DNA of 15,135 nucleotides, from the NCBI GenBank assembly GCA_964242945.1, contig CAXTCF010000102.1, positions 1-15,135 of the forward strand. The letters run 5' to 3'. This document shows positions 6,128 to 12,095 of this stretch, one piece after another (position 1 is the first letter of the stretch; each line of letters opens with the position of its first letter). The DNA comes from Mesorhizobium_B sp964242945 (lineage in GTDB: Bacteria > Pseudomonadota > Alphaproteobacteria > Rhizobiales > Rhizobiaceae). The translations under genes were made by a program, and so were the position numbers. Under the pieces are notes generated by a model. That model was not told the DNA's origin. It searched no databases and saw nothing but the letters and a program-made list of their open reading frames with translations.

Positions 6128-6595
6128 TTACCGGGCGGTGCCCTGCCGCTCGGCGAACTCCCTCATCAGCCCTTCGTAGTTGGAGAACTCAGGCTGCGTT
6201 TCATAGCTGTGCACGGCAGGCGTGGACGCCCAAGGCAGCTTCTCGGATGTCCAGACTTCCAGGAACGGCTCGAAGCCGCGGTGCTCGTCCAGCATGGTCG
6301 GGCGGATGTTGACGAACCAGTCCCCGCCCTCGGCCCGCGTAAAGACCCAGGTCATGCAATGAGGGCAGAAGAAATGGCGGGCGACCGGGCCGTGAAGCCC
6401 GCCGATCACCGGCTCGCCTTTCGTGACGCGGAACCCGCTTGAGGGCACCGTGAGCGTCAGGGAAAAAGCGCTCGACGACATCTTCTGGCACCCGCTGCAA
6501 TGGCAGGCGGAGGCCAGCAAAGGCGCCTCAGTGATTTCGAACCGCAACTGCCCGCAGCGGCAACCGCCGCGCCAGGGCAGGGTGGCAGCGTCCAT
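6128..6595 (-). CDS. GFA/CENP-V family zinc-binding protein
   Basis: This 155-residue protein has the cysteine pattern of the GFA (glutathione-dependent formaldehyde-activating enzyme, Gfa/CENP-V) family: C12-R-C14 in GGCRCGQLRF, C31-H-C33-S-G-C36 in ACHCSGCQK, and C77-P-H-C80 in FFCPHC. In the family these cysteines bind two zinc ions on a beta-sheet scaffold. Most members have no proven activity, so formaldehyde detoxification should not be assumed. The length is normal for the family. Its ATG lies 2 nt after the clpS stop on the same strand and GGAAGAG sits within the last clpS codons, so translation is probably coupled to clpS. It converges with the small gene ending at 6106. The frame stays open far upstream, but the beginning belongs to clpS territory and is not part of this gene. 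Confidence 0.88.
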   Translation of the reverse strand: MDAATLPWRGGCRCGQLRFEITEAPLLASACHCSGCQKMSSSAFSLTLTVPSSGFRVTKGEPVIGGLHGPVARHFFCPHCMTWVFTRAEGGDWFVNIRPTMLDEHRGFEPFLEVWTSEKLPWASTPAVHSYETQPEFSNYEGLMREFAERQGTAR

Positions 6596-6597
6596 GC

Positions 6598-6903
6598 TCA
6601 CTCTTCCGGCTCGGTGGTGAACTGAAGCGGGAAGCCCTGGGTCTTGCCGGCATCGGTGGCGCGCGTCGCCTTGGTTTCGGCGACGTCCCTCGGGAATACG
6701 GCGACCACGCAGAGGCCCTTGCGGTGCGCCGTGATCATCACGCGATGCGCCTGATCTTCGCTCAAGCGGAACTCCGCTTTGAGAATCCGTGTCACGAATT
6801 CGCGCGGCGTATAGTCGTCGTTGAGCAGCAGCACCTTGTGCAGCTTCGGGCGTTCGGCCTTCGGCTTGGTACTGGTGCGCGGTGTGAGAACGGTGTTTTC
6901 CAT
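6598..6903 (-). CDS. clpS: ATP-dependent Clp protease adaptor ClpS (ClpS2-like)
   Basis: ClpS delivers N-degron substrates to the ClpAP protease. This 101-residue protein has a disordered N-terminal arm (1-18) and the adaptor fold with LLLNDDYTP (N28, D29, D30), a TAHRKG segment with H60, and AETK (75-78). N28, D29, D30 and H60 correspond to the E. coli ClpS residues (N34, D35, D36, H66) that bind the substrate's alpha-amino group. The residue matching the E. coli gate Met40 is R34 (YTPREF). The ending FTTEPEE matches the second ClpS (ClpS2) known from rhizobia such as Agrobacterium rather than the canonical ClpS1, so a paralogue next to clpA is expected elsewhere. No clpA is nearby. It is co-directional with, and 2 nt upstream of, the GFA gene. 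Confidence 0.9.
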   Translation of the reverse strand: MENTVLTPRTSTKPKAERPKLHKVLLLNDDYTPREFVTRILKAEFRLSEDQAHRVMITAHRKGLCVVAVFPRDVAETKATRATDAGKTQGFPLQFTTEPEE

Positions 6904-7171
6904 GGCAGAAGCCCTGCTTGGAATGGGTTGCAGCCGCAGCTGGTCTTAGTAGACGGGCCTGCGGTTCGGGCGCACGGCGCCATAAAGCATTTAGGCCTGA
7001 AGAGGAACTCCTGCGAGACCGCAGACAAGCAAAAACCTTGCGCAATCGCCTTCGGCTGTCGTGCAGGGTCGAACCTCTGTGCCGCAAGGCACGTTTTCGC
7101 AAGGGGAGACGGCCGCTGACGCGGCCGCAACCAATGCCGTTACAGCCAGCGGCTTCCGCTTGCCTCAGTGC
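6904..7171. other. Intergenic region: clpS leader and 3' side of the Kazal gene
   Basis: No protein gene of normal size is supported here. Two hairpins are visible. CGGCCGC-TGAC-GCGGCCG at 7110-7127 is 45 nt beyond the Kazal gene stop on that gene's downstream side, but has no U-tract. GTGCC-GCAA-GGCAC at 7079-7092 is followed by TTTT on the plus strand. A 14-codon minus-strand frame (6990-6946, MLYGAVRPNRRPVY) lies 42 nt upstream of the clpS ATG and could be a leader peptide, though it has only a weak ribosome site. I could not place a convincing clpS promoter. Confidence 0.4.
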
Positions 7172-7585
7172 TCAGCAGGGACCGTCGTCGATCACCCGAT
7201 AGTCCGCAGCTTCCGCTTCGCATTCGTTGCCGAAGGTGCGAGTGCGGGATCCCTTCTGCCCGCAGACCGGCTGGTATTCCCGCGTGCAGAAGCGGTCCTC
7301 CGGCGGCGGGCCGGGGGGCGAACCCGGAGGCGGGCCGAAACCGCATTCGCCATCGCCGAGGATGCGGTAGCCGGCCGCTTCGGCCAGGCATCCGTTGCCA
7401 AAGGTCCGGCGGTCCGGGCCGCGGCGGGCGCAGACGGGATCGTATTCCCGCGTGCAGATCGGCGGGCCGGGCGGGCGAGGCCTGCCTGGAGGCGGCGGGC
7501 CGGGTTCGTCCACCACGACCGTGCAGGCCGACAGCAGCCCAAGCATCAGGGCGGCGCCAGCATGGGTGAATTTCAGGAACCGCAT
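7172..7585 (-). CDS. Lipoprotein with two Kazal-type protease-inhibitor domains
   Basis: This 137-residue protein has a lipoprotein signal peptide with lipobox LSAC (cleavage before C21), a Pro/Gly/Arg-rich linker, and Kazal-like domains at 44-81 and 100-137 joined by another Pro/Gly linker. Each domain reads CTREYxPVC...TFGNxCxAEAAxY...GxC, closely matching ovomucoid third-domain spacing (CTxEYxPxC). By that alignment the reactive-site P1 residue is Arg in both (R46, R102), pointing to trypsin-like proteases. Each domain keeps four cysteines; the two missing positions correspond to Cys I and Cys V, which normally pair, so one disulfide is lost coherently. The domains are similar enough to be an internal duplication. 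ATG 7585 has GGGAGG 9 nt upstream; a TTG at 7594 directly abuts that site and is unlikely. Probable role: a periplasmic or outer-membrane-anchored inhibitor of foreign proteases (inference). Confidence 0.88.
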   Translation of the reverse strand: MRFLKFTHAGAALMLGLLSACTVVVDEPGPPPPGRPRPPGPPICTREYDPVCARRGPDRRTFGNGCLAEAAGYRILGDGECGFGPPPGSPPGPPPEDRFCTREYQPVCGQKGSRTRTFGNECEAEAADYRVIDDGPC

Positions 7586-7846
7586 CCCAGACAACCTCCC
7601 GCGTGAGACAAGGAACCCCCTTATTCCACCGCCTCGGGAAGTCTGCTGCGTTGCACTTCCAAATGCAATCCCGCGGGCTCACGCAGCTGTGCGCAAATCC
7701 GGCGCGTCTTGCGAGCAGAAGGCGGCTGTGGCATAGTTTTAGGCGTTCGGGCGTTTGCTGACCCGGTGACTGGAACGTTTTGCACGACCTTTCCCCGACA
7801 CCGTGAATTTCTGACACCCCGTCCGCTGCGCTAGGCAGGGGCGGGT

Positions 7847-7877
7847 TTGAGGTTTTGCCCTCCGGCAGAACTTAAAT
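7847..7877 (+). promoter_or_regulatory. Possible sigma-70-type promoter of the first cold-shock gene
   Basis: TTGAGG (7847-7852), a 19-nt spacer and TTAAAT (7872-7877). The match is fair and the spacing slightly long, but it is the most AT-rich, best-ordered pair upstream of the cold-shock gene. It would give a leader of about 60 nt. Confidence 0.35.
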
Positions 7878-7886
7878 GAACTGCAT

Positions 7887-7913
7887 GGTTCCCATCCTGC
7901 GGAGGCGGGAACC
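7887..7913 (+). promoter_or_regulatory. Hairpin in the leader of the first cold-shock gene
   Basis: GGTTCCC (7887-7893) pairs perfectly with GGGAACC (7907-7913). The 13-nt loop can form a further short TCC/GGA stem. It lies 14 nt upstream of the ribosome-binding region GGAAGGA (7928-7934). Cold-shock mRNAs commonly carry structured leaders that control their translation; such a role here is inference. Confidence 0.4.
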
Positions 7914-7946
7914 GGACTGGAACTTCGGGAAGGACTCCTTACTCCA

Positions 7947-8159
7947 ATGGCGCAAACCGGCACCGTTAAATTCTTCAACAGCACCAAAGGCTTCGGCTTC
8001 ATCACGCCGGACGGCGGGGCAAAGGACGTGTTTGTCCACATTTCGGCCGTGGAAGCTTCCGGCATGCGCACTCTGGCGGATGGCCAGAAGGTGACGTTCG
8101 ATGTCGAGCCCGATCGCATGGGCAAGGGCCCGAAGGCGGTAAACCTCCGCGCGGGCTGA
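7947..8159 (+). CDS. cspA: CspA-family cold-shock protein (first copy)
   Basis: This 70-residue single cold-shock domain (OB-fold) protein binds single-stranded RNA and DNA and acts as an RNA chaperone in the cytoplasm. RNP1 is KGFGFI (14-19) and RNP2 is VFVHIS (28-33), preceded by GTVKFFN. The length is typical of alphaproteobacterial CspA proteins. ATG 7947 follows GGAAGGA (7928-7934) at a rather long 12-nt spacing. The second copy, 355 nt downstream, has nearly the same RNP region at both protein and nucleotide level. It differs mainly in the second half (SGMRTLADGQKVTFDVEPDRM against SGLQGLEDGQKVSFDTEPDKR). A palindromic terminator separates the genes, so each probably has its own promoter. 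Confidence 0.95.
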   Translation: MAQTGTVKFFNSTKGFGFITPDGGAKDVFVHISAVEASGMRTLADGQKVTFDVEPDRMGKGPKAVNLRAG

Positions 8160-8235
8160 TCGCGTTCGCAAATAGGATCGGGCAGGGAGCCATCGCGGCC
8201 CCGCCGGTCCAGGCACACTCGTTGCTTCCATCGCC

Positions 8236-8271
8236 GCCTGCCGGAGCGCTCCGGCAGGCAGTGAAACTTTT
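8236..8271 (+). terminator. Terminator-like perfect palindrome between the two cold-shock genes
   Basis: Positions 8236-8259 are a 24-nt perfect palindrome (arms GCCTGCCGGAGC and its complement), giving a stem of about 10 bp. TTTT follows at 8268-8271, 8 nt after the stem. It lies 76 nt after the stop of the first cold-shock gene. The U-tract is weak and displaced, so it could instead be a processing or stability hairpin. Confidence 0.5.
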
Positions 8272-8437
8272 GCTTGCCGTCCTTCCGAAAATAAGGGACA
8301 AATTTCCCATCGGGTAGTTGCCGGCCCGGAGAGGGATGCTTCGAGCCGGACCAAGTTGCGGCTTGGCAGCTTGTTTCGGTTCTTGTCGGTGCCTGCGTTC
8401 GCGGAAAGCGGAGCAGGCAGGTTCCCCCGCTCAGCCG

Positions 8438-8479
8438 TGTGAGCGCCTGTGAGCGCTTGAAGCCGACGCGCTGTCGGCT
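8438..8479 (+). promoter_or_regulatory. Tandem decamer and leader hairpin before the second cold-shock gene
   Basis: TGTGAGCGC[C/T] is repeated head to tail (8438-8447 and 8448-8457), one helical turn apart. It is followed at once by a perfect 7-bp hairpin, AGCCGAC-GCGCT-GTCGGCT (8461-8479). The hairpin ends 24 nt before the AGGAG ribosome site (8504-8508). The rest of the 355-nt spacer (8160-8514) holds only the palindrome above and an AT-richer patch near 8286-8310. Confidence 0.35.
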
Positions 8480-8514
8480 GCGGCCCTCGCGCCGGGAACC
8501 CATAGGAGCCTTCG

Positions 8515-8730
8515 ATGCCGCAGCAGTCCGGCACCGTGAAATTCTTCAACCACGCCAAGGGATTTGGCTTCATCACGCCGGACGGCGGCGCCAAGGACGT
8601 GTTCGTCCACATCTCCGCCGTTCAGGCTTCCGGCTTGCAGGGGCTGGAGGACGGCCAGAAGGTGTCGTTCGACACCGAGCCGGACAAGCGCGGCAAGGGG
8701 CCGAAGGCGGTCAACCTTTCGCTCGTCTGA
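8515..8730 (+). CDS. cspA: CspA-family cold-shock protein (second copy)
   Basis: This 71-residue cold-shock domain protein has GTVKFFN, RNP1 KGFGFI (15-20) and RNP2 VFVHIS (29-34), and acts as a nucleic-acid chaperone like its neighbour. ATG 8515 has AGGAG at 8504-8508 with a 6-nt gap, a better ribosome site than the first copy has. The pair looks like a local duplication: residues 6-39 are almost identical between them, and both end in KGPKAVNL. The different leaders (repeat plus hairpin here, a longer hairpin there) suggest different expression conditions. It converges with the GMC oxidoreductase gene, 48 nt away. Confidence 0.95.
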   Translation: MPQQSGTVKFFNHAKGFGFITPDGGAKDVFVHISAVQASGLQGLEDGQKVSFDTEPDKRGKGPKAVNLSLV

Positions 8731-8778
8731 CCGCGCTGAACCTCGCGCCAGGCGAGAGCCGGCGCGTTCTTCCGCGCA

Positions 8779-10428
8779 TCAGCCGGCATGGTCCGCGAGG
8801 ATCAGCTCGCCGCCCTTCACCCCTGTGACGATCGCCGCGGCATTGGTGTTGCCGCTGACGATCCCAGGGAAGACCGAGCAGTCCACGATCCGCAGCCGCT
8901 CCAAGCCATGGACCCGCAGCCGGGCATCGACCACGGAATTCTGGGGGTCCGGTCCCATCCGGCAGGTGCCGACGGGATGATAGACCGTGCCGCTGCGCCG
9001 CCGAAAATCCGCGATCAGGTCGGCATCCGAACGGATGGCGGGGCCCGGCAGCATCTCTTCCTCCACGATCTCAGCCATCGGCTGTTCCGCCGCGATCCGG
9101 CGCAGGAACTTCACCGCGTGAAGCATCTCGTCCACGTCGTGCGCTGTGGAAAAAGCGTTCGGCACGATCTTCGGCGGCGCGAGCGGGTCGGCGCCGCGGA
9201 TTTCGATCGTGCCGCGGCTGGTCGGCCGGCAGTTGGACAGGCCTATGGAAAAGCCCGGCCACGGATCGGGAGACAGGATCGGCCGCTCGCCGGGCCGCGG
9301 CAGCACGGTCGAAAAAGCCTGGAAGTAGAGCTGCATGTTGGGCCGGATTTCATCCGTGCCAGTGCGGAAGAAGCCGCCGCCCTGGTTCATGCTCATCGAC
9401 AGGGGGCCGCGCCGCGCCAGCAGGTAATGCATCCCGACAAGCGCCTTGCCCCACCACGGCCGCAGGATCTGGTTCAGCGTCGGCACGCGGGCTTTCCAGG
9501 TGTAGTTGATGCCCTGGTGATCCTGGAGGTTGCGGCCCACATGCTTTTGCGCATGCAGCACGGAAATGCCGTGCGCGCGCAGAAGTTCTTCCGGCCCGAT
9601 GCCGGAAAGCTGAAGCAGAAGCGGCGTGGAAACCGCGCCCGCGCAGAGCACCACTTCGCGGCCGGCCGCGCCGCGAACGGTTCGGCCGCCCGGCCGGTAC
9701 TCAACGCCAGCAGCGCGCTTGCCGTCGAGCAGGATCTTCGTGACATGCGCGTCCGTTTCCACCCGTACGTTTGAACGTCGCATCGCCGGGCGCAGAAAGG
9801 CGCGTGCGGCCGACATGCGCCGGCCGTTGCGCGTGGTAATCTGATAAACGCCGGCGCCCTCCTGTTGTGCGCCGTTGAAATCCTGGTTGAGCGGCAGCCC
9901 CGCGGCCTGCGCGGCCTGGAGGAAGCGCCGCGTCAGCGGATGCACTCTTTCCCTGTTGTCCGAGACATGCACCGGCCCGCCGCGCCCGCGCAAATCATCG
10001 GCGCCGGCCTCGTTGTCCTCCACCGCCTTGAACAGCGGCAGGAGGTCGCGAAAGCCCCAGCCGGGATTGCCGGCTTCGGCCCAGGCATCGAAGTCCGCCG
10101 GCTGTCCGCGTATCCACACCATCGCGTTGATGGAACTGGAGCCGCCCAGAACCTTGCCGCGCGGCCAGTGGTCCACGTTGCCGGCCAGTCCCGGATCGGG
10201 CTCGGCCGAGAAATTCCAGTTCACCTTGGGGTCGTAAAAGGTCTTGCCGTAGCCGAGCGGCATCTGCACGAAGAAGCGGCGGTCGGTGCCTCCGGCTTCC
10301 AGCACCAGCACGGAAAAGCGACCGCTGCGGGAAAGCCGCTCCGCCAGCGCCGAACCGGCCGAGCCGGAGCCGACCACGACGAAGTCATAGGTCTGCGAGA
10401 ACTCAGGGGAAGCGGCAGCGGAAGGCAT
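8779..10428 (-). CDS. GMC-family FAD-dependent oxidoreductase (choline/alcohol dehydrogenase-like)
   Basis: This 549-residue flavoprotein oxidises an alcohol group with FAD as cofactor. The dinucleotide-binding motif is DFVVVGSGSAG (G20-x-G22-x-x-G25). GMC signature 1 is in HWPRGKVLGGSSSINAMVWIRG, and signature 2 is GAVSTPLLLQLSGIG. The C-terminal catalytic His-Asn pair is expected at H484 (YHPVGTCRMG) and N529 (SGNTNAAAI). Length is normal. It resembles BetA/AlkJ-type dehydrogenases, but nothing here fixes choline, alkanol or polyethylene glycol as substrate. There is no betB or betI nearby, which argues against osmoprotectant choline oxidation. ATG 10428 precedes MPSAAASPEF; the frame is open further upstream, but that part overlaps the divergent thioesterase gene. 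No signal peptide is seen. It probably feeds electrons to the respiratory chain (family knowledge). Confidence 0.93.
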   Translation of the reverse strand: MPSAAASPEFSQTYDFVVVGSGSAGSALAERLSRSGRFSVLVLEAGGTDRRFFVQMPLGYGKTFYDPKVNWNFSAEPDPGLAGNVDHWPRGKVLGGSSSINAMVWIRGQPADFDAWAEAGNPGWGFRDLLPLFKAVEDNEAGADDLRGRGGPVHVSDNRERVHPLTRRFLQAAQAAGLPLNQDFNGAQQEGAGVYQITTRNGRRMSAARAFLRPAMRRSNVRVETDAHVTKILLDGKRAAGVEYRPGGRTVRGAAGREVVLCAGAVSTPLLLQLSGIGPEELLRAHGISVLHAQKHVGRNLQDHQGINYTWKARVPTLNQILRPWWGKALVGMHYLLARRGPLSMSMNQGGGFFRTGTDEIRPNMQLYFQAFSTVLPRPGERPILSPDPWPGFSIGLSNCRPTSRGTIEIRGADPLAPPKIVPNAFSTAHDVDEMLHAVKFLRRIAAEQPMAEIVEEEMLPGPAIRSDADLIADFRRRSGTVYHPVGTCRMGPDPQNSVVDARLRVHGLERLRIVDCSVFPGIVSGNTNAAAIVTGVKGGELILADHAG

Positions 10429-10570
10429 GGTCCCGTGCTTACGGCTTCCGGCTTGCAAACTGTCTTCGCCTGCCGCCCCGCTCTGTGAAATTTGCGACCG
10501 TGCCGCTTTGCCTTGACGCGCGCCGGCGCTGCGGGCAAGCCGCGAGGGCAATCGCGAGGGGGCAAAACCG

Positions 10571-10975
10571 TTGAGCGAGATGGACGCAAGACCGACAGGC
10601 GAACTGACGCTGCGCACGCTCGCCATGCCCTCCGATGCCAACGCGGCCGGCGACATTTTTGGGGGCTGGGTGATGGCGCAGATGGACCTGGCCTGCGGCA
10701 TCCGCGCCGCCGAGCGCGCCAAGGGCAGGGTGGTCACGGCCGCGGTGAAGGAGATGTCCTTCGCCAAGCCGATGAAGATCGGCGACACGCTCTGCGTCTA
10801 TACGCACATCCTCCGCGTCGGCCGAACCTCGATGGCGCTGAAGGTCGGAGCCTGGGCGCAACGCTACCTCTCAGACCTCATGGAAAAGGTGACGGACGCC
10901 GAGTTCGTGATGGTGGCGCTGGATAGGGACGGCAAGCCGACGCCAGTGCCGCCGGAAAAGCCTGCGGTAGCCTGA
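10571..10975 (+). CDS. yciA: Acyl-CoA thioesterase, YciA-like hotdog fold
   Basis: This 134-residue hotdog-fold enzyme hydrolyses acyl-CoA thioesters. The N-terminal motif ANAAGDIFGGWVMAQMD (23-39) is the YciA/acyl-CoA hydrolase signature, with D39 at the position of the catalytic Asp of YciA. VTAAVKEMSFAKPMKIGDTLCVYTHI is the usual following block. Length fits YciA (about 130-150). The TTG at 10571 is preferred: GAGGGGG (10556-10562) lies 8 nt upstream, while the next candidate, ATG 10580, is 17 nt away. It is divergent from the GMC oxidoreductase with 142 nt between, and converges with the HxlR regulator. Broad housekeeping recycling of CoA esters is the likely role. Confidence 0.92.
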   Translation: MSEMDARPTGELTLRTLAMPSDANAAGDIFGGWVMAQMDLACGIRAAERAKGRVVTAAVKEMSFAKPMKIGDTLCVYTHILRVGRTSMALKVGAWAQRYLSDLMEKVTDAEFVMVALDRDGKPTPVPPEKPAVA

Positions 10976-10990
10976 GGGGCTTCAAGACCT

Positions 10991-11401
10991 TTATGCGTCC
11001 CGAATTTCGGCGTCGTTGCCTGCGCAACGCTTGTCGAATTTCTCGCGCGCGTTCGAAACCTTGCCGATGTTCTCCCGCGCCCAATCGCCCAAGGCCTGCA
11101 CGGGCTTCCACAACTCGTGGCCAAGCGCTGTCAGTTCGTAGTCCACCCGCGGCGGGATGCTCGGCGTGACGGTGCGCGTGACGAAGCCGTCGCGTTCCAG
11201 CCCGCGCAGCGTCGCCGTCAGCATTTTTTGAGAGATGCCGCCGATGCGGCTGCGCAACGCGCCGAAGCGCATGCGGCCTTCGCGCCCCAACAGGCTGACG
11301 ACCAGCACGGTCCACTTGTCGCCGACCCGTTTCAGGATGTCGCTGACCGCGCGGCAGTCCTCGCTGCCGTGCATGGACTCCGTTTTGTGACTCGGTTTCA
11401 A
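10991..11401 (-). CDS. HxlR-family winged-helix transcriptional regulator
   Basis: This 136-residue MarR-like regulator has the HxlR signature: C16 just before the domain (EDCRAVSDILKRVGDKWTVLVVSLL), then FGALRSRIGGISQKMLTATLRGLERDGFVTR (recognition helix and wing) and DYELTALGHELW. In YodB/HypR-type members the matching N-terminal Cys senses quinones, diamide or other electrophiles; C16 is in that place. It starts at TTG 11401 with GGAGG exactly 7 nt upstream, better than the internal ATG at residue 10. It is divergent from the FMN reductase gene with an 85-nt shared control region. The probable regulatory circuit is repression of the reductase (and itself), relieved by oxidised C16. This is inference from family and arrangement. 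Confidence 0.92.
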   Translation of the reverse strand: MKPSHKTESMHGSEDCRAVSDILKRVGDKWTVLVVSLLGREGRMRFGALRSRIGGISQKMLTATLRGLERDGFVTRTVTPSIPPRVDYELTALGHELWKPVQALGDWARENIGKVSNAREKFDKRCAGNDAEIRDA

Positions 11402-11448
11402 AAAAGTGCCTCCTTGCGGGATGCGATCGCGGTCTCCTATGTAGCTTC

Positions 11449-11463
11449 ACTAACCGATAGTTA
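11449..11463. promoter_or_regulatory. Candidate HxlR operator in the divergent promoter region
   Basis: Two overlapping inverted repeats, ACTA-N5-TAGT (11449-11461) and TAAC-N5-GTTA (11451-11463), sit in the AT-richest part of the 85-nt spacer, about 25 nt upstream of the reductase ATG. HxlR regulators such as YodB bind short palindromes with AGTA/TACT-like half-sites. The match is suggestive only. Confidence 0.35.
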
Positions 11464-11486
11464 CCAGATTACGAACGGAGACTAGA

Positions 11487-12080
11487 ATGGAAAAGCTCAA
11501 GATCGGCGTGGTGATAGGCAGCACGCGGCCCAACCGCTTCGCCGACCATCCGGCCGAGTGGATCAAGCGAATCGCAGAACAGCGCAGCGATTTTGCCGTC
11601 GAGACCGTGGACCTGCGCGACTATCCCATGCCCTTCTTCGACGAGGCGATGTCTCCCGCCTGGGGCCCGTCGCAGGACGAGACGGCGAAAGCCTGGCAGC
11701 GCAAGGTGGACGCATTGGACGGCTTCATCATCACCGCCGCCGAGTACAATCGCGGTCCGACCGGCGTGCTGAAGAACGCCATCGATTACGCCTACAACGA
11801 GTGGCGCAACAAGCCGGTGACCTATGTCGGCTATGGCGGCGTCGGCGGAGCGCGAGCGGTGGAGCAGCTGCGGCTCAACGCCGTCGAGCTTCAGATGGCG
11901 CCGATCCGGCAGGCCGTGCACATCATGTTCCCGGAGATGGTGGCCGTGCGCGAAGGCAAGCCGCTGGCGGAGTTCGAGCACCTGAACAAGTCGGCGGAAG
12001 CCACGATCGCGCAGCTTGCCTGGTGGGGGCATGCGCTGAAGGCCGCGCGCGACGCCGAGCTTCAGGCCAAGGCGGCCTGA
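11487..12080 (+). CDS. NAD(P)H-dependent FMN reductase (quinone/azo reductase type)
   Basis: This 197-residue flavodoxin-like reductase has the FMN phosphate-binding loop GSTRPNR (11-17), the flavin-contact segment TAAEYNRGPTGVLKNAIDYAYNEW (83-106) where relatives read PEYN, and the glycine loop VGYGGVGGARAVEQLR (114-129). Related enzymes (ChrR, YieF, ArsH relatives, azoreductases) carry out obligate two-electron reduction of quinones or other electrophiles with NAD(P)H, avoiding semiquinone radicals. GGAG (11477-11480) lies 6 nt before ATG 11487. Its divergent HxlR neighbour with a sensor-type Cys supports an electrophile-detoxifying role. The true substrate is not readable. Its stop codon lies inside a hairpin shared with the convergent CorC-like gene. 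Confidence 0.92.
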   Translation: MEKLKIGVVIGSTRPNRFADHPAEWIKRIAEQRSDFAVETVDLRDYPMPFFDEAMSPAWGPSQDETAKAWQRKVDALDGFIITAAEYNRGPTGVLKNAIDYAYNEWRNKPVTYVGYGGVGGARAVEQLRLNAVELQMAPIRQAVHIMFPEMVAVREGKPLAEFEHLNKSAEATIAQLAWWGHALKAARDAELQAKAA

Positions 12081-12095
12081 GCCGATTCTCAGGCC
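12074..12095. terminator. Shared hairpin covering both convergent stop codons
   Basis: GGCCTGAG (12074-12081), a 6-nt loop and CTCAGGCC (12088-12095) form a perfect 8-bp stem. The reductase stop TGA (12078-12080) is in the left arm and the CorC-like stop (12089-12091, minus strand) is in the right arm. The structure is symmetric, so each transcript ends in the same hairpin. No U-tract follows on either side; Rho-dependent ending or transcript stabilisation is possible. Confidence 0.5.

Larger units (their letters stand above)
7586..7946. other. Divergent control region between the Kazal lipoprotein and the first cold-shock gene
   Basis: About 360 nt without a supported gene. On the Kazal side there is an inverted repeat TTGCA-N8-TGCAA (7651-7668), 66 nt upstream of its ATG, a possible operator. 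On the cold-shock side lie the promoter-like sequence at 7847-7877 and a leader hairpin at 7887-7913, described separately. The stretch in between (7670-7840) shows nothing I can name. Confidence 0.45.

Noticed and set aside
7079..7097. Hairpin with GCAA loop plus TTTT as a plus-strand terminator
   Set aside because: No plus-strand gene lies upstream of it for it to terminate; both neighbours are on the minus strand.
6596..7102. Upstream extension of the GFA frame through clpS
   Set aside because: The frame stays open only because of high GC. The sequence above the ATG at 6595 is a shadow of clpS and matches no family.
7869..7892. Minus-strand GGAAC-like stress promoter toward the Kazal gene
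   Set aside because: The spacing to AGTT is 15 nt, outside the EcfG range, and the Kazal start is almost 300 nt away.
7739..8612. Two similar minus-strand frames over the cold-shock genes
   Set aside because: Their similarity to each other only reflects the reverse complements of the duplicated cold-shock coding sequences.
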